Positions 47,926 through 58,943 of a stretch of 64,000 bases of DNA are shown in pieces. Under the pieces are notes generated by a model. That model saw nothing but the letters and a program-made list of their open reading frames with translations. It was not told the origin of the DNA and did not search any database. Position 1 is the stretch's first letter. Every line of letters begins with the position of its first letter. The translations under genes were made by a program, and so were the position numbers. Source of the stretch: Nitzschia sp. pyKryTriq1 (Eukaryota; Bacillariophyta; Bacillariophyceae; Bacillariales; Bacillariaceae); NCBI GenBank assembly GCA_956465555.1, contig OY101115.1, positions 4,192,120 through 4,256,119 of the forward strand, written 5' to 3'.

Positions 47926-49642
47926 TTACAGTTCATTTTTCGATGAATCATCACGAGTATCGTCCTCTTTCTTTTTGGAAGGTTGCTCCGATGTATCCGT
48001 CGCTGAGGTCGTTCGAGCTGTATCTTCCTTGACCAAAATTTTGTGCGTCATAATATCATAGTTTGGGCAAAAGTGATAGTTGGTCGTGAATTCATCCAGT
48101 TCTGGAACGTCCAAACTACGATGTATCGCCATGACCATTAGATTGGGTTGTCGATTGATATGAACGCCCGCGTCGGGAAAATTGATTCCACCTAACTTTG
48201 AAGCCTCGTCTTGATCACAAAACAGAAAGACAGTCGCCACTTGATTGGGTTTCTCTACCACAAAGTGTTTCGTGGTGACTCTCGCATGGGTCGCACCAGG
48301 TAATCGACAACTAGCGGGCATTTTCTTTTTGGGATCATCTTTGATGATTCCTTCCAGTTCTTCCTGGGTACAGGTTGGCAAGACAGTGACTCCAGTAGTG
48401 TCCTTGTGAATGTCCAACAGTTCTTCCCCGTGGTTAGTGTATTGACTTTGGAATTCTAAATCGTTCCATCCCAAGGCGAATCGAGCCATTTCATAGAATT
48501 TACTCGCCAGGGAATGGACCAAAATTCCCTGCTTGGTTCGATCGTTGACTGTGGAAAAGGGGATATGGGCTCCTTCAGGAGAAGGAAAGTATTTCAGCGC
48601 TCGACATTCTTCCGGCGTCGTAAAGTTGGGCACTTGGAAAATACTGGAGGTAGGGCGCTCATGGAAGATCTGCATTAGAAATGGTCGATATTCTTCACCA
48701 GGGACTTCCTGGAAGTTCCAGCTGCGATTTTGCACTTCGATGGAAGTATCAAAGTCGACATCCCCACAGGCATAGGGTACTAATTCATTGGCCATTTGAT
48801 GTCGTATCTGCGATTGAAAGTTTCGTTCTTCCTCTTGTTTGGCGAGAGTCTCATTGACCTTTTGTTCCATGCACTCGGTCATGGCGTCCACCAGCTGCAA
48901 TGGATCTAAAGATTTTTCTTTAACTTGTGCTTCGCAGGCATCCAATAATGCATCCGCTTGGGCTTGGGCAATTGTTCGATCGTCTTCATGCTTGACATTA
49001 AAGTCTTTGTCAATCGTAAGCTCTACAAATAACGGATAAGACAATCAAAGCAAAGCAAAGCAAAGACAAAAAAGACAAGTGCGTACAAGAGTGAGGTTTT
49101 AGTGAGTGCGCCCAGCCAAGCCATTCTCGATAGTAGTTATTTAGTTTTCACTTACGTTGTCCTTCTTGTTCATTGACTTGAAAGTATCCTTTTTTACAAT
49201 CGCCCGGGATTCGGCACTCTCCCGTCTTTTTACTGGGCATTTCTCGGACTTCAAATTCATGTCCGATGTAGGAATTGATCCCCTGCTGCGCTCCATAGGG
49301 ATATCCTTCTCCGCTTTCACTGTTGCTAATAAATGTGTTGGGTTGAACCGACCGATTGATCCACAAGACATCCACCCGACGGCCCGATTGGTTGTGGAGC
49401 TGGATAGTTCGTTGATTGGGCGTTTCTCGTCGCTCCTTGCCCAAGGCTGCGGCATTCACAGTACCAGTAGTAGAAAGTTGAAGAATCAGCATCAATGCGG
49501 AAAGCGCCAGCAGTCGTCGTTGTTGTCCATTCTTCCAGAGAGATCGGCTTTTGCTTTTGCTGCTCCAGTTGTTCGGGTTGTTGTCATTGTGAAGGACCGA
49601 AGCATAATCATCATGAAGGTACCGGTAGGATAAAATCTTCAT
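47926..49642 (-). CDS. VHL-beta-like domain fused to a prolyl-4-hydroxylase-like 2OG-Fe(II) oxygenase
   Basis: Exon 1 49642-49156 and exon 2 49022-47926 (527 aa, 133-bp intron). An N-terminal signal anchor (LLALSALMLILQLSTTGTVN, about residues 44-63) suggests the ER or secretory pathway. Residues about 78-163 resemble the beta domain of pVHL: TIQLHNQSGRRVDVLWINRS and GINSYIGHEFEVREM correspond to pVHL's N-R-S...V-x-W and H-S-Y-x-G-H-x-W blocks. A helical linker follows. The C-terminal half reads as a P4H-like double-stranded beta helix: iron ligands H368 and D370 in LLDIHKDTTG, GGINFPDAG, the distal His479 in NYHFCPNYD, and Lys490 (THKILV) for 2-oxoglutarate. Typical P4Hs hydroxylate proline in collagen-like or cell-wall proteins. 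The fusion puts a hydroxyproline-reader fold next to a writer fold. Confidence 0.75.
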
Positions 49643-50276
49643 GCTGTTGAATGTTGGATACCGCGTGATGGTATCAAGAAGGGCAGAATGATAGGAGTAA
49701 TATCACAAGGTACAAGTAGTTAGAAGGTGTGATCGGACGTGTTATTTTACACTACTAATAGTAGTAATTGTGTCATTTCCGTCATGGTCCATGGTCATTG
49801 CATCGCATGCTGTTCCCGGTTCCCGCAGACACCACGACAATGAAAGGTACCAGTACCGGTAGTGGAAGGCGGATGCGAAGTCTGCGATGGGTCATGGGAA
49901 TCCAATCCCGAACCTTCGGATTTAGGCCCAAACCGGGTCACATAACAATAGTGAAGTTTCGAAATTCCAGATTCTAAATTCCTAAAAATCTAGGGCAGAA
50001 GTAGCCGTTTGGAGTGGAGCGCGCCGGCAGAGACTACGTTTTTGCGATATTTTTGGCGCGCCTTTTATCGTGTTGTGTGTTCTGTGTTTGGCAACTTTTA
50101 GTGGCAAGTGGCAAGAACAAACATCGATCATCGCACATCTCATCGCACTTCCTTTTTCTTTCCTTTCCCATCGATCGTTGACCACGAGAGATATCGAAGA
50201 ATTGTTGCATTCATTCAATCACTTCAGTTGTTGTTGTTTTCATCGCTTTCCGCCGGTTTCCATTCATTCAATCATT
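49643..50276. other. Divergent intergenic region
   Basis: 634 bp between the VHL/P4H-like gene and the coiled-coil gene. A short GGTACCAGTACCGGTAGT element is at about 49847-49864. The frame of the downstream gene is open from about 50070 but has no ATG before 50277, so that part is leader. Confidence 0.5.
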
Positions 50277-51647
50277 ATGAGTATCGATTTCGAAGGTGGT
50301 ACCGTGGTGTTGGCCCACGACGAGGAGTTTGAAACAATGTCGTCGAAGCAGCAAAGGGATTCTCCTCCTCCCTTTTCCTCGACGTTGTCTCCCCTTGTGG
50401 CGGCGAGTGTTGCATCGCCTTCTCCCTACAAGAAGAAAAATTCCAGCATGATCACCACTCGTCGTGCTAGGCCCACTACTCCCATGATGATGGATGACTC
50501 CTCCTCACAGGGTGGTGGACGAGCTCTCCTTGGCTTGTCGTCGTCGTCCACGTCTTCTTCGTCGAACAAGATGACTCCGGAAGCCAAGAGACTCAAATTT
50601 CATTCGTCGACTGATGCTGCTGCTACTTCTACTTCTACTACTAGTACCGCTGCGCCTCGAGAGGAGGTAACCTTCCGCATCGAATATCCTGCTAGCGATA
50701 CGATTCATGCTCCATCAAAATCGATGTTGAAGGCCTTGTTGGAACAAGTTTTGAACAACAACAACGACAGTAATTGTGGTACTACTGCTACTACTACTAC
50801 TTGCGGAGAAGAAGCGCTTGAGAACGATCAAGCTCATCTCCAGCCGGCAGGAATTTTGAGCTTGGAGCAGGTTTTGTTGCCTGCCGTTGCTTTGCAGGAA
50901 GAAACCGCACTCAAACGGGTACAGGCCAAGATTCAGCGCGATGCTCCTGCCTACAAGTCCACCATTGAAGATAGTCGTCGTCTCATTCGAACCAGCATTC
51001 GCAAGGCCATCGAAGCGGTCCAAGTGTCTCGTCAGCAACGACTCGAGCAGCAAGTGGTTCGACGTCAAGAGACTGCCGAACTGGCTCGTCAGGAACGACT
51101 GAAGAAACAGCAAGAACGAGCTCGTCTACGACAACTTGACGCAGACCAAAGACGTCAAGAAGTGCAGCAAGCCCGTGAACGACGTTTTACAGCCTTGAAA
51201 CGTCAGCGCAACAAGAGTTTGTACCAAGAAATTTTTGTTTTGCATCGCAGCATGACACGATTGGAAAAGGAGCAACGGATGTGGAAGCAAGCACAGGAGC
51301 AGCAGGAAGAATGGAAACAAAAGATGCAGTCTAATGATGTACCGGTAGTACCATGCGACTCGGGCGCTCCTGCTGCTGGCGGCTCCACGGAAGAACAAGA
51401 ATCGTCCGACTCGTCCACGAACAAAGTGCAGGTCTTGCGGGATCGTACTGAAACGACCATGCATGACATGGTATTGGCATCTAAACGGATTCAACAAGGG
51501 TTGGCTCAAGTCTTGACCATTTTGAAGGATTCTGAACAAACACGTCAACAGCTATACAAGGATTATCATCGTAACCATCACTTTGAGGGATACCAAGGAG
51601 TTCGCAATCCGAGGGGTCTTATTCGTTTCTTGAGTCAAGAAGACTAG
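50277..51647 (+). CDS. Coiled-coil protein of unknown function
   Basis: Single exon from ATG at 50277 (456 aa). The N-terminal 150 residues are Ser/Thr-rich and disordered. Residues about 220-370 are an almost continuous Arg/Gln/Glu helix (ALKRVQAKIQRDAPAYKSTI, EDSRRLIRTSIRKAIEAVQV, RQERLKKQQERARLRQLDAD) predicted to be a long coiled coil. The C-terminal part is another helix (MHDMVLASKRIQQGLAQVLT) with a short tail ending GLIRFLSQED. No signal peptide or known domain. A structural, cytoskeletal or nuclear role is likely, not determinable. Confidence 0.7.
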   Translation: MSIDFEGGTVVLAHDEEFETMSSKQQRDSPPPFSSTLSPLVAASVASPSPYKKKNSSMITTRRARPTTPMMMDDSSSQGGGRALLGLSSSSTSSSSNKMTPEAKRLKFHSSTDAAATSTSTTSTAAPREEVTFRIEYPASDTIHAPSKSMLKALLEQVLNNNNDSNCGTTATTTTCGEEALENDQAHLQPAGILSLEQVLLPAVALQEETALKRVQAKIQRDAPAYKSTIEDSRRLIRTSIRKAIEAVQVSRQQRLEQQVVRRQETAELARQERLKKQQERARLRQLDADQRRQEVQQARERRFTALKRQRNKSLYQEIFVLHRSMTRLEKEQRMWKQAQEQQEEWKQKMQSNDVPVVPCDSGAPAAGGSTEEQESSDSSTNKVQVLRDRTETTMHDMVLASKRIQQGLAQVLTILKDSEQTRQQLYKDYHRNHHFEGYQGVRNPRGLIRFLSQED

Positions 51648-51973
51648 TGCATAATGATATGGTCGTTTGGGCGACGAAAAGGGGACGAAAAAACGAACGC
51701 ACGAACGATGCAAGAGTCTCGACAAAGGCACCAACACAAAACCAACAAATACTTCCAGTAGGAAATGACTACTCGTAAATAGTATCGAGATTCATTGAAT
51801 CCATCAAGCTTTCCTTTCTTCTAATTATTATTACAGTCTGGTCAGACTAGTCTAGCACAGCAAACTCAGAGCAGAGTGACATGGGTAAAATTTGTGTCAC
51901 CATTTCCAACGCTTTTATGCTGGGCTGTCAAGTCCTTGGTCGTAAGTGAATTGAAAGCAGTCTGCTATGACTA
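51648..51973. other. Convergent 3' intergenic region
   Basis: 326 bp between two converging genes. Nothing is recognised apart from a direct AACGAACGCACGAACGA motif near 51692-51708. Confidence 0.45.
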
Positions 51974-52738
51974 CTAGAGCTCGATGTTTTCATTGTCCTC
52001 CGAGTCGGAATCGCTGTCGATTTCTTCGTCGCCTTCTTCAACCGTTTCTGTCCCCGACGACGACGACGACGACGACGACTCAGTATCAACTTTAATCTTG
52101 TCAAACATGGTTTTCATTGGATCGTCTTTCTTTACAATAGAATCTGGATACTTAAGCAGAAGCTTTACAAAAAGACCCGCCAGCTTGCTCGGCGTATCAG
52201 CCTTTGCTGCCAGTGACTTGGATTTTTCCACATTCTCAGGAGCATATTTCTTGTAAAAGTAGCGAATCGCAGCTTCTCTCTTCTGGGAAGCTTGATCCGA
52301 AGGCGTACACTCGCATGCTTGGTATTGCGATTCATCGAATTTCTTGCATCCGCCCAACTTCATCATCATCGTGCTCAATTCCACATCCTTGGTACATTTC
52401 TCATCGTCATCTCCACACGTTTCCTTGGCACAGGCATCGAAGGTCGAGTCGCACGTCTTTTTCGAGACTCCGCAAATCTGATAGCACGCGTGCCACTGGT
52501 GGCAACAACTCTCATAGGGTTTTTCACCAGTCTCACCCATATTCATCATTACGGCGCCACCACCCATACTCGAGCAGCCAGTCGATTCAAACTTGGTGCG
52601 AGATTTGGGAGCGGGTGTATGACCCGAGCTACACCGAAAGTTCGGGCAGTTCTGGTTCATCATGTTGTTAAAGTCAAAATTTTGACCTCGACCACGGGCG
52701 ACAAGAAACACAAAGGTAAATAGAAATAACATCTTCAT
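51974..52738 (-). CDS. Secreted group-XII-like phospholipase A2 homolog, probably inactive
   Basis: Single exon from ATG at 52738 (254 aa). A signal peptide (MKMLFLFTFVFLVARGRG) is followed by a Cys-rich domain whose spacing matches PLA2 group XII: STGCSSMGGGAVMMN, SCCHQWHACYQICGVSKKTC, DACAKETCG and LGGCKKFDESQYQACEC. In active PLA2s the helix reads CCxxHDxCY, with His as base and Asp as calcium ligand. Here it reads C78-C79-H-Q-W82-H83-A-C85-Y86, so Trp is at the His position and His at the Asp position. By analogy with vertebrate PLA2G12B, which also lost its His, this is likely a lipid-binding, non-catalytic protein. A long acidic Ser/Asp/Glu tail follows. Low catalytic activity is inferred, not shown. 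Confidence 0.8.
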   Translation of the reverse strand: MKMLFLFTFVFLVARGRGQNFDFNNMMNQNCPNFRCSSGHTPAPKSRTKFESTGCSSMGGGAVMMNMGETGEKPYESCCHQWHACYQICGVSKKTCDSTFDACAKETCGDDDEKCTKDVELSTMMMKLGGCKKFDESQYQACECTPSDQASQKREAAIRYFYKKYAPENVEKSKSLAAKADTPSKLAGLFVKLLLKYPDSIVKKDDPMKTMFDKIKVDTESSSSSSSSGTETVEEGDEEIDSDSDSEDNENIEL

Positions 52739-55137
52739 GATAGCGTATAGCAAAACCTATTCGAGTTGTCTGATAGGAGTAGTACCGGTGGATGTATGCA
52801 ATGCCGATGTCGCCTTTCGCCTTGACAGTGCGAGTAAGAAAAAAAGGATGAGGTGCAGAGAGTGGAGACTACTCTACCGGTACTACAGCAGTGCTTGTAG
52901 AGCCGATAGCCGCGAAACCAAAAGAAAACGTGGGGCTCTCGCTCTATTCCGTCGCATTCTTGAAGGCCTTGGAAGTCGGCAGGAATCGAACGAGTCAGAT
53001 GTGCGAGTACGTGCGTAGGTACTACGAACCGGTATCGGAAGTCACAGATCAAAGTGCCGATGCCGACATCAGTTGGGAGAATGAAAATGGTACAGCGACG
53101 AAAGGCACACAAGTGTACGAATTGACGGCTCGAGAGATCCAATTAGATAGCTTACCATGGTAAGCTTCCAGTAGTTTTTAAAGCCTTCCCCTCTACTCCC
53201 ACGTTAAGAAAATGGACCCTTGGTTGCGCCTCTTTGCGGACGTTGGGGGACTGCTCACCAGGACGAACCAGTGGAAGTGGAAAAGAAGGATTTTGTAAAT
53301 GACCCCAATCTCCGAGCCGACTGGATCAAAGCCTTGACCAACATGCCGACCTTGTTCCTGCTCATCCCTAATTTGTCGAAACTCATTTCGATAGTCGACT
53401 CATTGTAAAGACAGTAGATGATCAACAGTGATCATAGGGATCAAAGCAAGGGCTCAGTGGGCAGGCACTGCTGCTAGTTCTTCTTGATGGTGCTACTAGT
53501 ACTAACAGGGAGAATAACACTGTCAGGTGTGGATGTGCCTCTACCCTCTGGTAGAGAGGCAGTAGTTGGCAATAGCCTACGAATATAACTACAGTACTAC
53601 GTAATAGTAATTGATATTGAATTGAATGCGTCATCATCGACGGACCGAAACGAGAATGACGCGTTGGCTAGCTGACGCACTTCAGCTCCCTCGAAATCAA
53701 CGTGAAGAAGTGCAACTGGCGGATGTGTATGACGCTGGCAGCGATTTAATGACCTTATGTAAAACAAGGAGCGCGTTGAATTTGAACCTTTCGTCGTTAT
53801 GTATTTTTAATTAATTAGAATCATCATCCAATCGAATGTGCGTCAAATTGAAAATCCAGAAGCAGAACAACGACAGCTGCTCCCATCTGCATGCACCCAC
53901 GCACGGCAGGGTAGGAGTAAAACCGGTACCTGGTACAAGCAGAGTAAAGTAGTAGTAGTACCTGGTAGTACAGAAGTACAGTACCGGTACTCGTACCGGT
54001 ACGGATCCACAGGAGCTCGAAATCTTTTCCCGCCATTATTATGTTGTAATTCTTTTTCTCGTCGTTGTCATCGTCTTTTATGTTTACCCTCGCAACATCA
54101 GTGTTATTGAGCAATTGAAACACCCATCTTCATCGCATCGATCGTATTATCGGCGAAGCCGAGATCTATTTTGAATCGGCAAGATAAAATTCAATATCAG
54201 GTATGTGAGTCTGGTAATGTCGAGAAAACTGGGACTGGAGATTTGGATTGGCACAGATCATGTACTGTACCACCACTTCCTTGCAACTCATTTGCATCGG
54301 CATTGGTGGCATCTCGTCCTAGTAGTAATCTTCCAAACTGAGCCTCTCGAATTCGTCGACCATGTGTTGTTGTTCTCCCTGACCATGGATCCTTCGTCCT
54401 CGTTGTTTGCAGTTGGATTCCCTCGATTTGCCTGGCCGGTTTTTATTCTTCTTTGTCTTCCGGCTAAACATGCCAAACATGATGGCTCTTTTGGACGCAA
54501 TGGAAAAATCATGTTGCGTCGGGATCACGGGCTGCTTTGACCAACATATTAGCGAGGCGTAAGCTCATCCGAGCATCGTATTTCCTGGAGGCACGAAGTT
54601 GCATTCGTCGTAATCCGACCGGAAGTAGAGAGGCAGGGCCATCTCCCACCCTTTTCGTCATGGTCGTCTTCGTCGAAGAACGAAAGACGCAAAGCGATGG
54701 GGTCGAGATGACGAAAGAGCCACCGCAAAAGCCAGCACACCGGACAACTGGAAGTGAACTGGCTCTTCCAATGAGATCCCACCATTGCCGAATTTGCGCT
54801 TTGCTGCGTCACGCAAAAGCTGTTCATGTGGTGCGTCACGGTTTGGCTCGCGCACATTCGTCTAATTGAGTTGGATGAGGTCTCCAACCGAAAATGTCCA
54901 AGCTACATTTTTATCCGTAATGAAATTACTCGTTCCCTCCAATTCGTTTTTACATAGCAGAATTCAGACATTTCAAGTTTGAAGTTGCCGTGCGGATATT
55001 CTCTTGCGTTTTTGTGTTGATTTTCGTCTTCCGTCACGATAGACACCAACTATAATATTGTTGTGTGTTGGATTAAAACAAGATCTTTGAAACGAATCTA
55101 AACCTCTAACTTAGCCTTTCGTGTAAAGACTGCAGGA
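52739..55137. other. 2.4-kb intergenic region with GTAC tract and one weak gene candidate
   Basis: Open frames on plus at about 52890-53163 and 53220-53408 are readable but start without ATG or family support. A GTAC tract (about 53925-54010; TACAGTACCGGTACTCGTAC) lies in the middle. A minus-strand candidate at 54166-54480 is listed separately. No other gene is supported. Confidence 0.45.
54166..54480 (-). CDS. Possible small basic protein with an in-frame TAG
   Basis: From an ATG at 54480 the frame encodes MFGMFSRKTKKNKNRPGKSR and goes on to LSLEDYY, a TAG (54319-54321), then DEMPPMPMQMSCKEVVVQYM and a stop at 54166. The sequence after the TAG has protein-like composition in the same frame, so the whole could be one small gene with a stop inside, a read-through case, a missed short intron or a chance frame. 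No family is recognised and no second line of support exists. Confidence 0.25.
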
Positions 55138-56734
55138 ATGAATACGCCAAACAATAACCAGGCATCGCTGTCTCCCGATAGAGATTCCTTGGTAGCGTTG
55201 GATGCGCTTCTGCGGATTCGAGAATCACAAGCCCGCGACTCTGCAATGTCCAACAGCAACAGTGGATCGACCACCAATGGTACGTGCTTTACATTCTCGC
55301 AAGACGCATGTTGCAGGGAAGCATCCATTTTCTCACTCTCGCCCAGCATTGTCTTCTTTGTCAAATTCTTTTGCTGCAAGCTTGAACTCTCTACTTCCCG
55401 GTATGAATGCTGCTAGTATGGCCATGCTCATGAATTCCAGCCAAAACCACCACGCGGCTAGTATGGCAGCTAGCACAGCGCATTATCGCTTGGCAGCGGC
55501 TCAGGCCGCAGCTGCCACTAGCTGGGTGGCTGCAAATGCTCCTCCTATTCTTTCCGCAACTGTCACCACGGCAGACTCCGTGAGTGCTCCTCCAATATCT
55601 GCAAGTGCAGCAAGGGAACGAGACCAAAACCAAGAACATCCCGATGGAAAGAAAGGAGTATCCACCAAAGCTTCAATCAGACGAGAAAAGGTCGAGGAAG
55701 CACTTCGTTCTAAATCTCAACGCGGGAGGAAGCGAGACGATTTAAGTGAGAAAGAACGGCTCGAGTTGACCAGGACCCGCAACCGAGAACACGCCAAGAG
55801 CACAAGGTAAGAGAGAGGAGGAGGACCAGGTACTGCTGTAGAGATTGTCATGATGACATCGCGAGCCATGCTTCGCAGACACGTTTCTAACAGCCCCCAT
55901 TCTTCTATTAGAGTTCGAAAGAAGGCCCGTTACCAGGAGTTGTTGGATCGCGAAGAGAGATACCTCCAACTGCAGGAGCAAGAGGACCTCGAGGATGAGA
56001 GACGAGAATGCATTCAAGACTTCTTCCAGATGCGCCAGAGCATGCTTCTAGATCAAGTTCAACGTCTACCGGACGATCAAAAGTTGGGTGGGGGATCCTC
56101 TCAACCAAACAAGCCTGAGTCGTCCTCTTCAAAACTTGCAGAACTCGTGGACGGTACAATGCCATTTGAATTTGATTCCTTTCTTCCAGGCGGCGCTAAC
56201 GCTGATAGTGATGATGCTTTCGCCAAAATGCTGGAATGGGATGAAGCTTTACTGAGACGAATGAAGTCCAGTTTCGTCGAAAGCGCCACGACCGTTTTCT
56301 CCACGCTCACGTACGAAATCGAATCTGGTCCTTCCAGTATCGCCTTGAATAAGAACGACGACGCATTCTGCCGAGTTGGACTGTTCGTGAACATTCTTCC
56401 TTCGTCCTCCAACGCCGCCACAACGAGCAATCAAGCTTCTGGCAAGAAAAAATTGGTATTGTCGGGTATTTGTGCTTTCAGATTCGGTCCAGAACAATCA
56501 AGTCGTTTGGCGTCTTTGAAATGGACGACTTTGCAGGACGAATCATGTTCTGCTGGTGGAGTCACCCCCCCCTCTTGGGCCGGTGGCGAGACGGACAGCA
56601 ATAGCAGCCAGCCATCGCGCGAGACCTTGGGAAGTCAGTTGGTCCACCCAAGTGTGGTTTCATTGGATCACGTCAGACACTCACAACATGTGGATCTGGA
56701 TGATAGCCACGGGGGACCTGGGATGAACATTTGA
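55138..56734 (+). CDS. bZIP transcription factor
   Basis: Exons 55138-55279, 55347-55806 and 55912-56734 (474 aa; introns 67 and 105 bp). Splicing joins AKSTR to VRKKARYQ, completing the bZIP basic region N-R-E-H-A-K-S-T-R (about residues 193-202; consensus N-x7-R/K). The leucine-zipper heptads follow (QELLDREERYLQLQEQEDLE). The N-terminal half is Ala/Ser/His-rich and disordered; upstream of the basic region is KSQRGRKRDDLSEKERLELT. The C-terminal 230 residues look partly folded (AFAKMLEWDEALLRRMKSSF, VESATTVFSTLTYEIESG, KKLVLSGICAFRFGPEQSSR), resembling a small alpha+beta domain found with bZIPs in some stramenopiles, not assigned here. Nuclear regulator; targets unknown. Confidence 0.85.
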
Positions 56735-57315
56735 AAATATCCTACTTGGGATTCTTGAGCGCCCAGCAACTCTGGGACCGATCCCAAAATATTTATATGT
56801 TTGTCTGTACATGTCCATATATGTGAAGCCATTAGAAGTGTCATTAGTAGTCTTTTCCCTGGACATTCCCTTTGCTTTCGTTCTTGATAAATAGGTTCGG
56901 AGCTTGCGTCGTTTGTCCTGAGTGATGATTTTGATAGGTCTGTGTCAAGTTATTTTTTATAATAGTACGTGAACTAGCAAGAGCTGAAAAATAACAAATT
57001 CAATAAAATTTTGATGGTAGATCGAGAAGTCCAAAAGGGGGACGACTTCTTCGATTGATTCCGTCCCCATTTGACTCGGGCGATCGACCGGACGTGCTCC
57101 AAGAATCATCATCATCCAACAGAATCGAAAGCCGCGTGCGGTGCGGTGGAGAAAAAAAGAAGAATGAGATGAGAGGAGTGGAGAGCGGAGCATGCAGCGA
57201 GACACGATGGGTGTTTTGTTTGTCCACATCGAACAACGAAGTGCTCCTTCATTGCATGTAGGCCTGCATAGTAGTACGAGTACAGTGTTATTATACCAAT
57301 CTACCGTAAAGTATC
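56735..57315. other. Intergenic region between tandem genes
   Basis: 581 bp between the bZIP and UBL/PUB genes on the same strand. AT-rich in the first half; a few GTAC sites near 57272-57290. No gene. Confidence 0.5.
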
Positions 57316-58739
57316 ATGTCGCCATCGCCCTCATCCATCAATGTGTACTGCACCATCACTGCCTCGAATGGAGAACGAGTGCCTCTGGAATTGAGCACAG
57401 ACAGCACGGCAACACATTTGCGACAAAAAGTATCGCAAGTTACAAAGATTCCTTTGGATCAGCTCCGCCTCATATTTCGTGGGAAAATGATCAAGGACGA
57501 CGATGCTGCCACTGCCGTCGAGACCTACAAACTCGAGCCAGATTGTGTCTTGCATTGTATGGGAAAACCCGTGCTGGATAACTTGTCGTCGACGACAACC
57601 ACGACTCCTGCTTCGACTGCCACTGCCACTGCCACTGCCACTACGAGTACCACAACGGCCGCTGCGGTCCCCAGCATTCCAACGACCACAGCAACATCGG
57701 CAACAGCAGCAGCGTCTATCACCGTGGATCCACTTTCTAGTGCCCTCCAGACGCTTCGCACATCCAGTCCTCCCGCCGTCTACAGTACCGCAGTTTCCAC
57801 CTTGGGAAAAATTCTAGCCAATATTGTCGCGCATCCCTTGGAAGAAAAGTACCGCAAAGTCAAAAAGGAAAATGTTGCGTTCCAAAAAAAGTTGGGTGGA
57901 TTGCCGGGAGGCGATGCTGCCATGCGGGCCGTAGGATTTCTTGTAGTACCAGATGAGGGCGGCGTTCCCGTGTACCAACTGCAAGCGTCGCCCGAAGCTT
58001 GGAATCAACTCTTGGCGCACAAGGCCACGATTGATGCGGCAGTGACACAAGCGCAACGATTGGTGAATACTCCTGTGGCGTCAGCAGCAGCGTCAGCAGC
58101 AGCATCAGGCACTGCCAACCCATTCCTAGGAGGAGGCATGATACCCCGTATGCCAGGAGGAATGCCGGGCATGCCTTCTGGGGCGGCCATGGACAATCCC
58201 ATGGTGCAATCCGCCATGGCAGAAATGATGAGCAACCCAGAAGCGATGCGGAATATGCTACAAGTAAGTACACGACTGGGAACGCAATCATTCGTTGATT
58301 GACTACAGTCGATACATTACTCTCACTACTTTCACTCCCAAAACACGACTTCGTTCTTCGTACATACATACGTCCTCCGTTCACCTTTTAGAATCCAATG
58401 GTCCAGCAAATGATTCAAAATGATCCAAATGTCTCTCCTATGCTTCGAAATAGTATGCAACAGCTCGCAAGCAATCCTGCCATGCTCAATCAATTGTCTC
58501 AAATGATGAGTGATCCAGCCATGCGGTCGCGAATGCAATCGATGATGGCAGCCGGGGGTGGTGGTATGCCTGGCATGGGGGGAATGGGAATGGGCGGTAT
58601 GCCCGGTATGGCTCCTCCAGCGCCAAGTAATCCCATCAACAACAATAATAACAACAATAGCAATGGAGGCAACGATCAAGACCAAACAGAAGAGGAAATG
58701 ATTGCGGAAGCCATTCGAAGGTCACTGGAAGAAACCTAA
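57316..58739 (+). CDS. Ubiquitin-receptor protein with UBL, PUB, STI1-like and UIM domains
   Basis: Exons 57316-58263 and 58392-58739 (431 aa, 128-bp intron; splice joins NMLQ to NPMVQQM). In order: a ubiquitin-like domain at about residues 9-84 (VPLELSTDSTATHLRQKVSQ, IPLDQLRLIFRGKMIKDDDA), a Thr/Ala-rich linker, a PUB domain at about 141-247 (ALQTLRTSSPPAVYSTAVST, LGKILANIVAHPLEEKYRKV, AVGFLVV), STI1-like NP-repeats (DNPMVQSAMAEMMSNPEAMR, SNPAMLNQLSQMMSDPAMRS) as in ubiquilin, a Gly/Met-rich stretch, and a terminal UIM (EEEMIAEAIRRSLEET). PUB domains bind the p97/CDC48 C-terminus; UBL binds the proteasome. It likely shuttles CDC48 clients to the proteasome. Confidence 0.88.
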
Positions 58740-58943
58740 CGCAAGTGCAATATATGCTGGAATACAGTCAGCATAGGTACTTGTACGAACGTAAAGCAAT
58801 ACACATTACAGACAGTACGAGGTATAGACTATACTACCTGTGCGCTACGAGAGAAATTCTTGCAAGGAGATCTTTGGCTTTCTCTAGTAAGAGAGACTAT
58901 AGCGTAGACGAAATTGCAAGGACTGCTGTATGTATAGTAAAAT

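Noticed and set aside
52891-53408. Two consecutive plus-strand frames that could be spliced exons
   Set aside because: The first has no ATG, the candidate splice sites leave two frames equally open, and neither product resembles a family.
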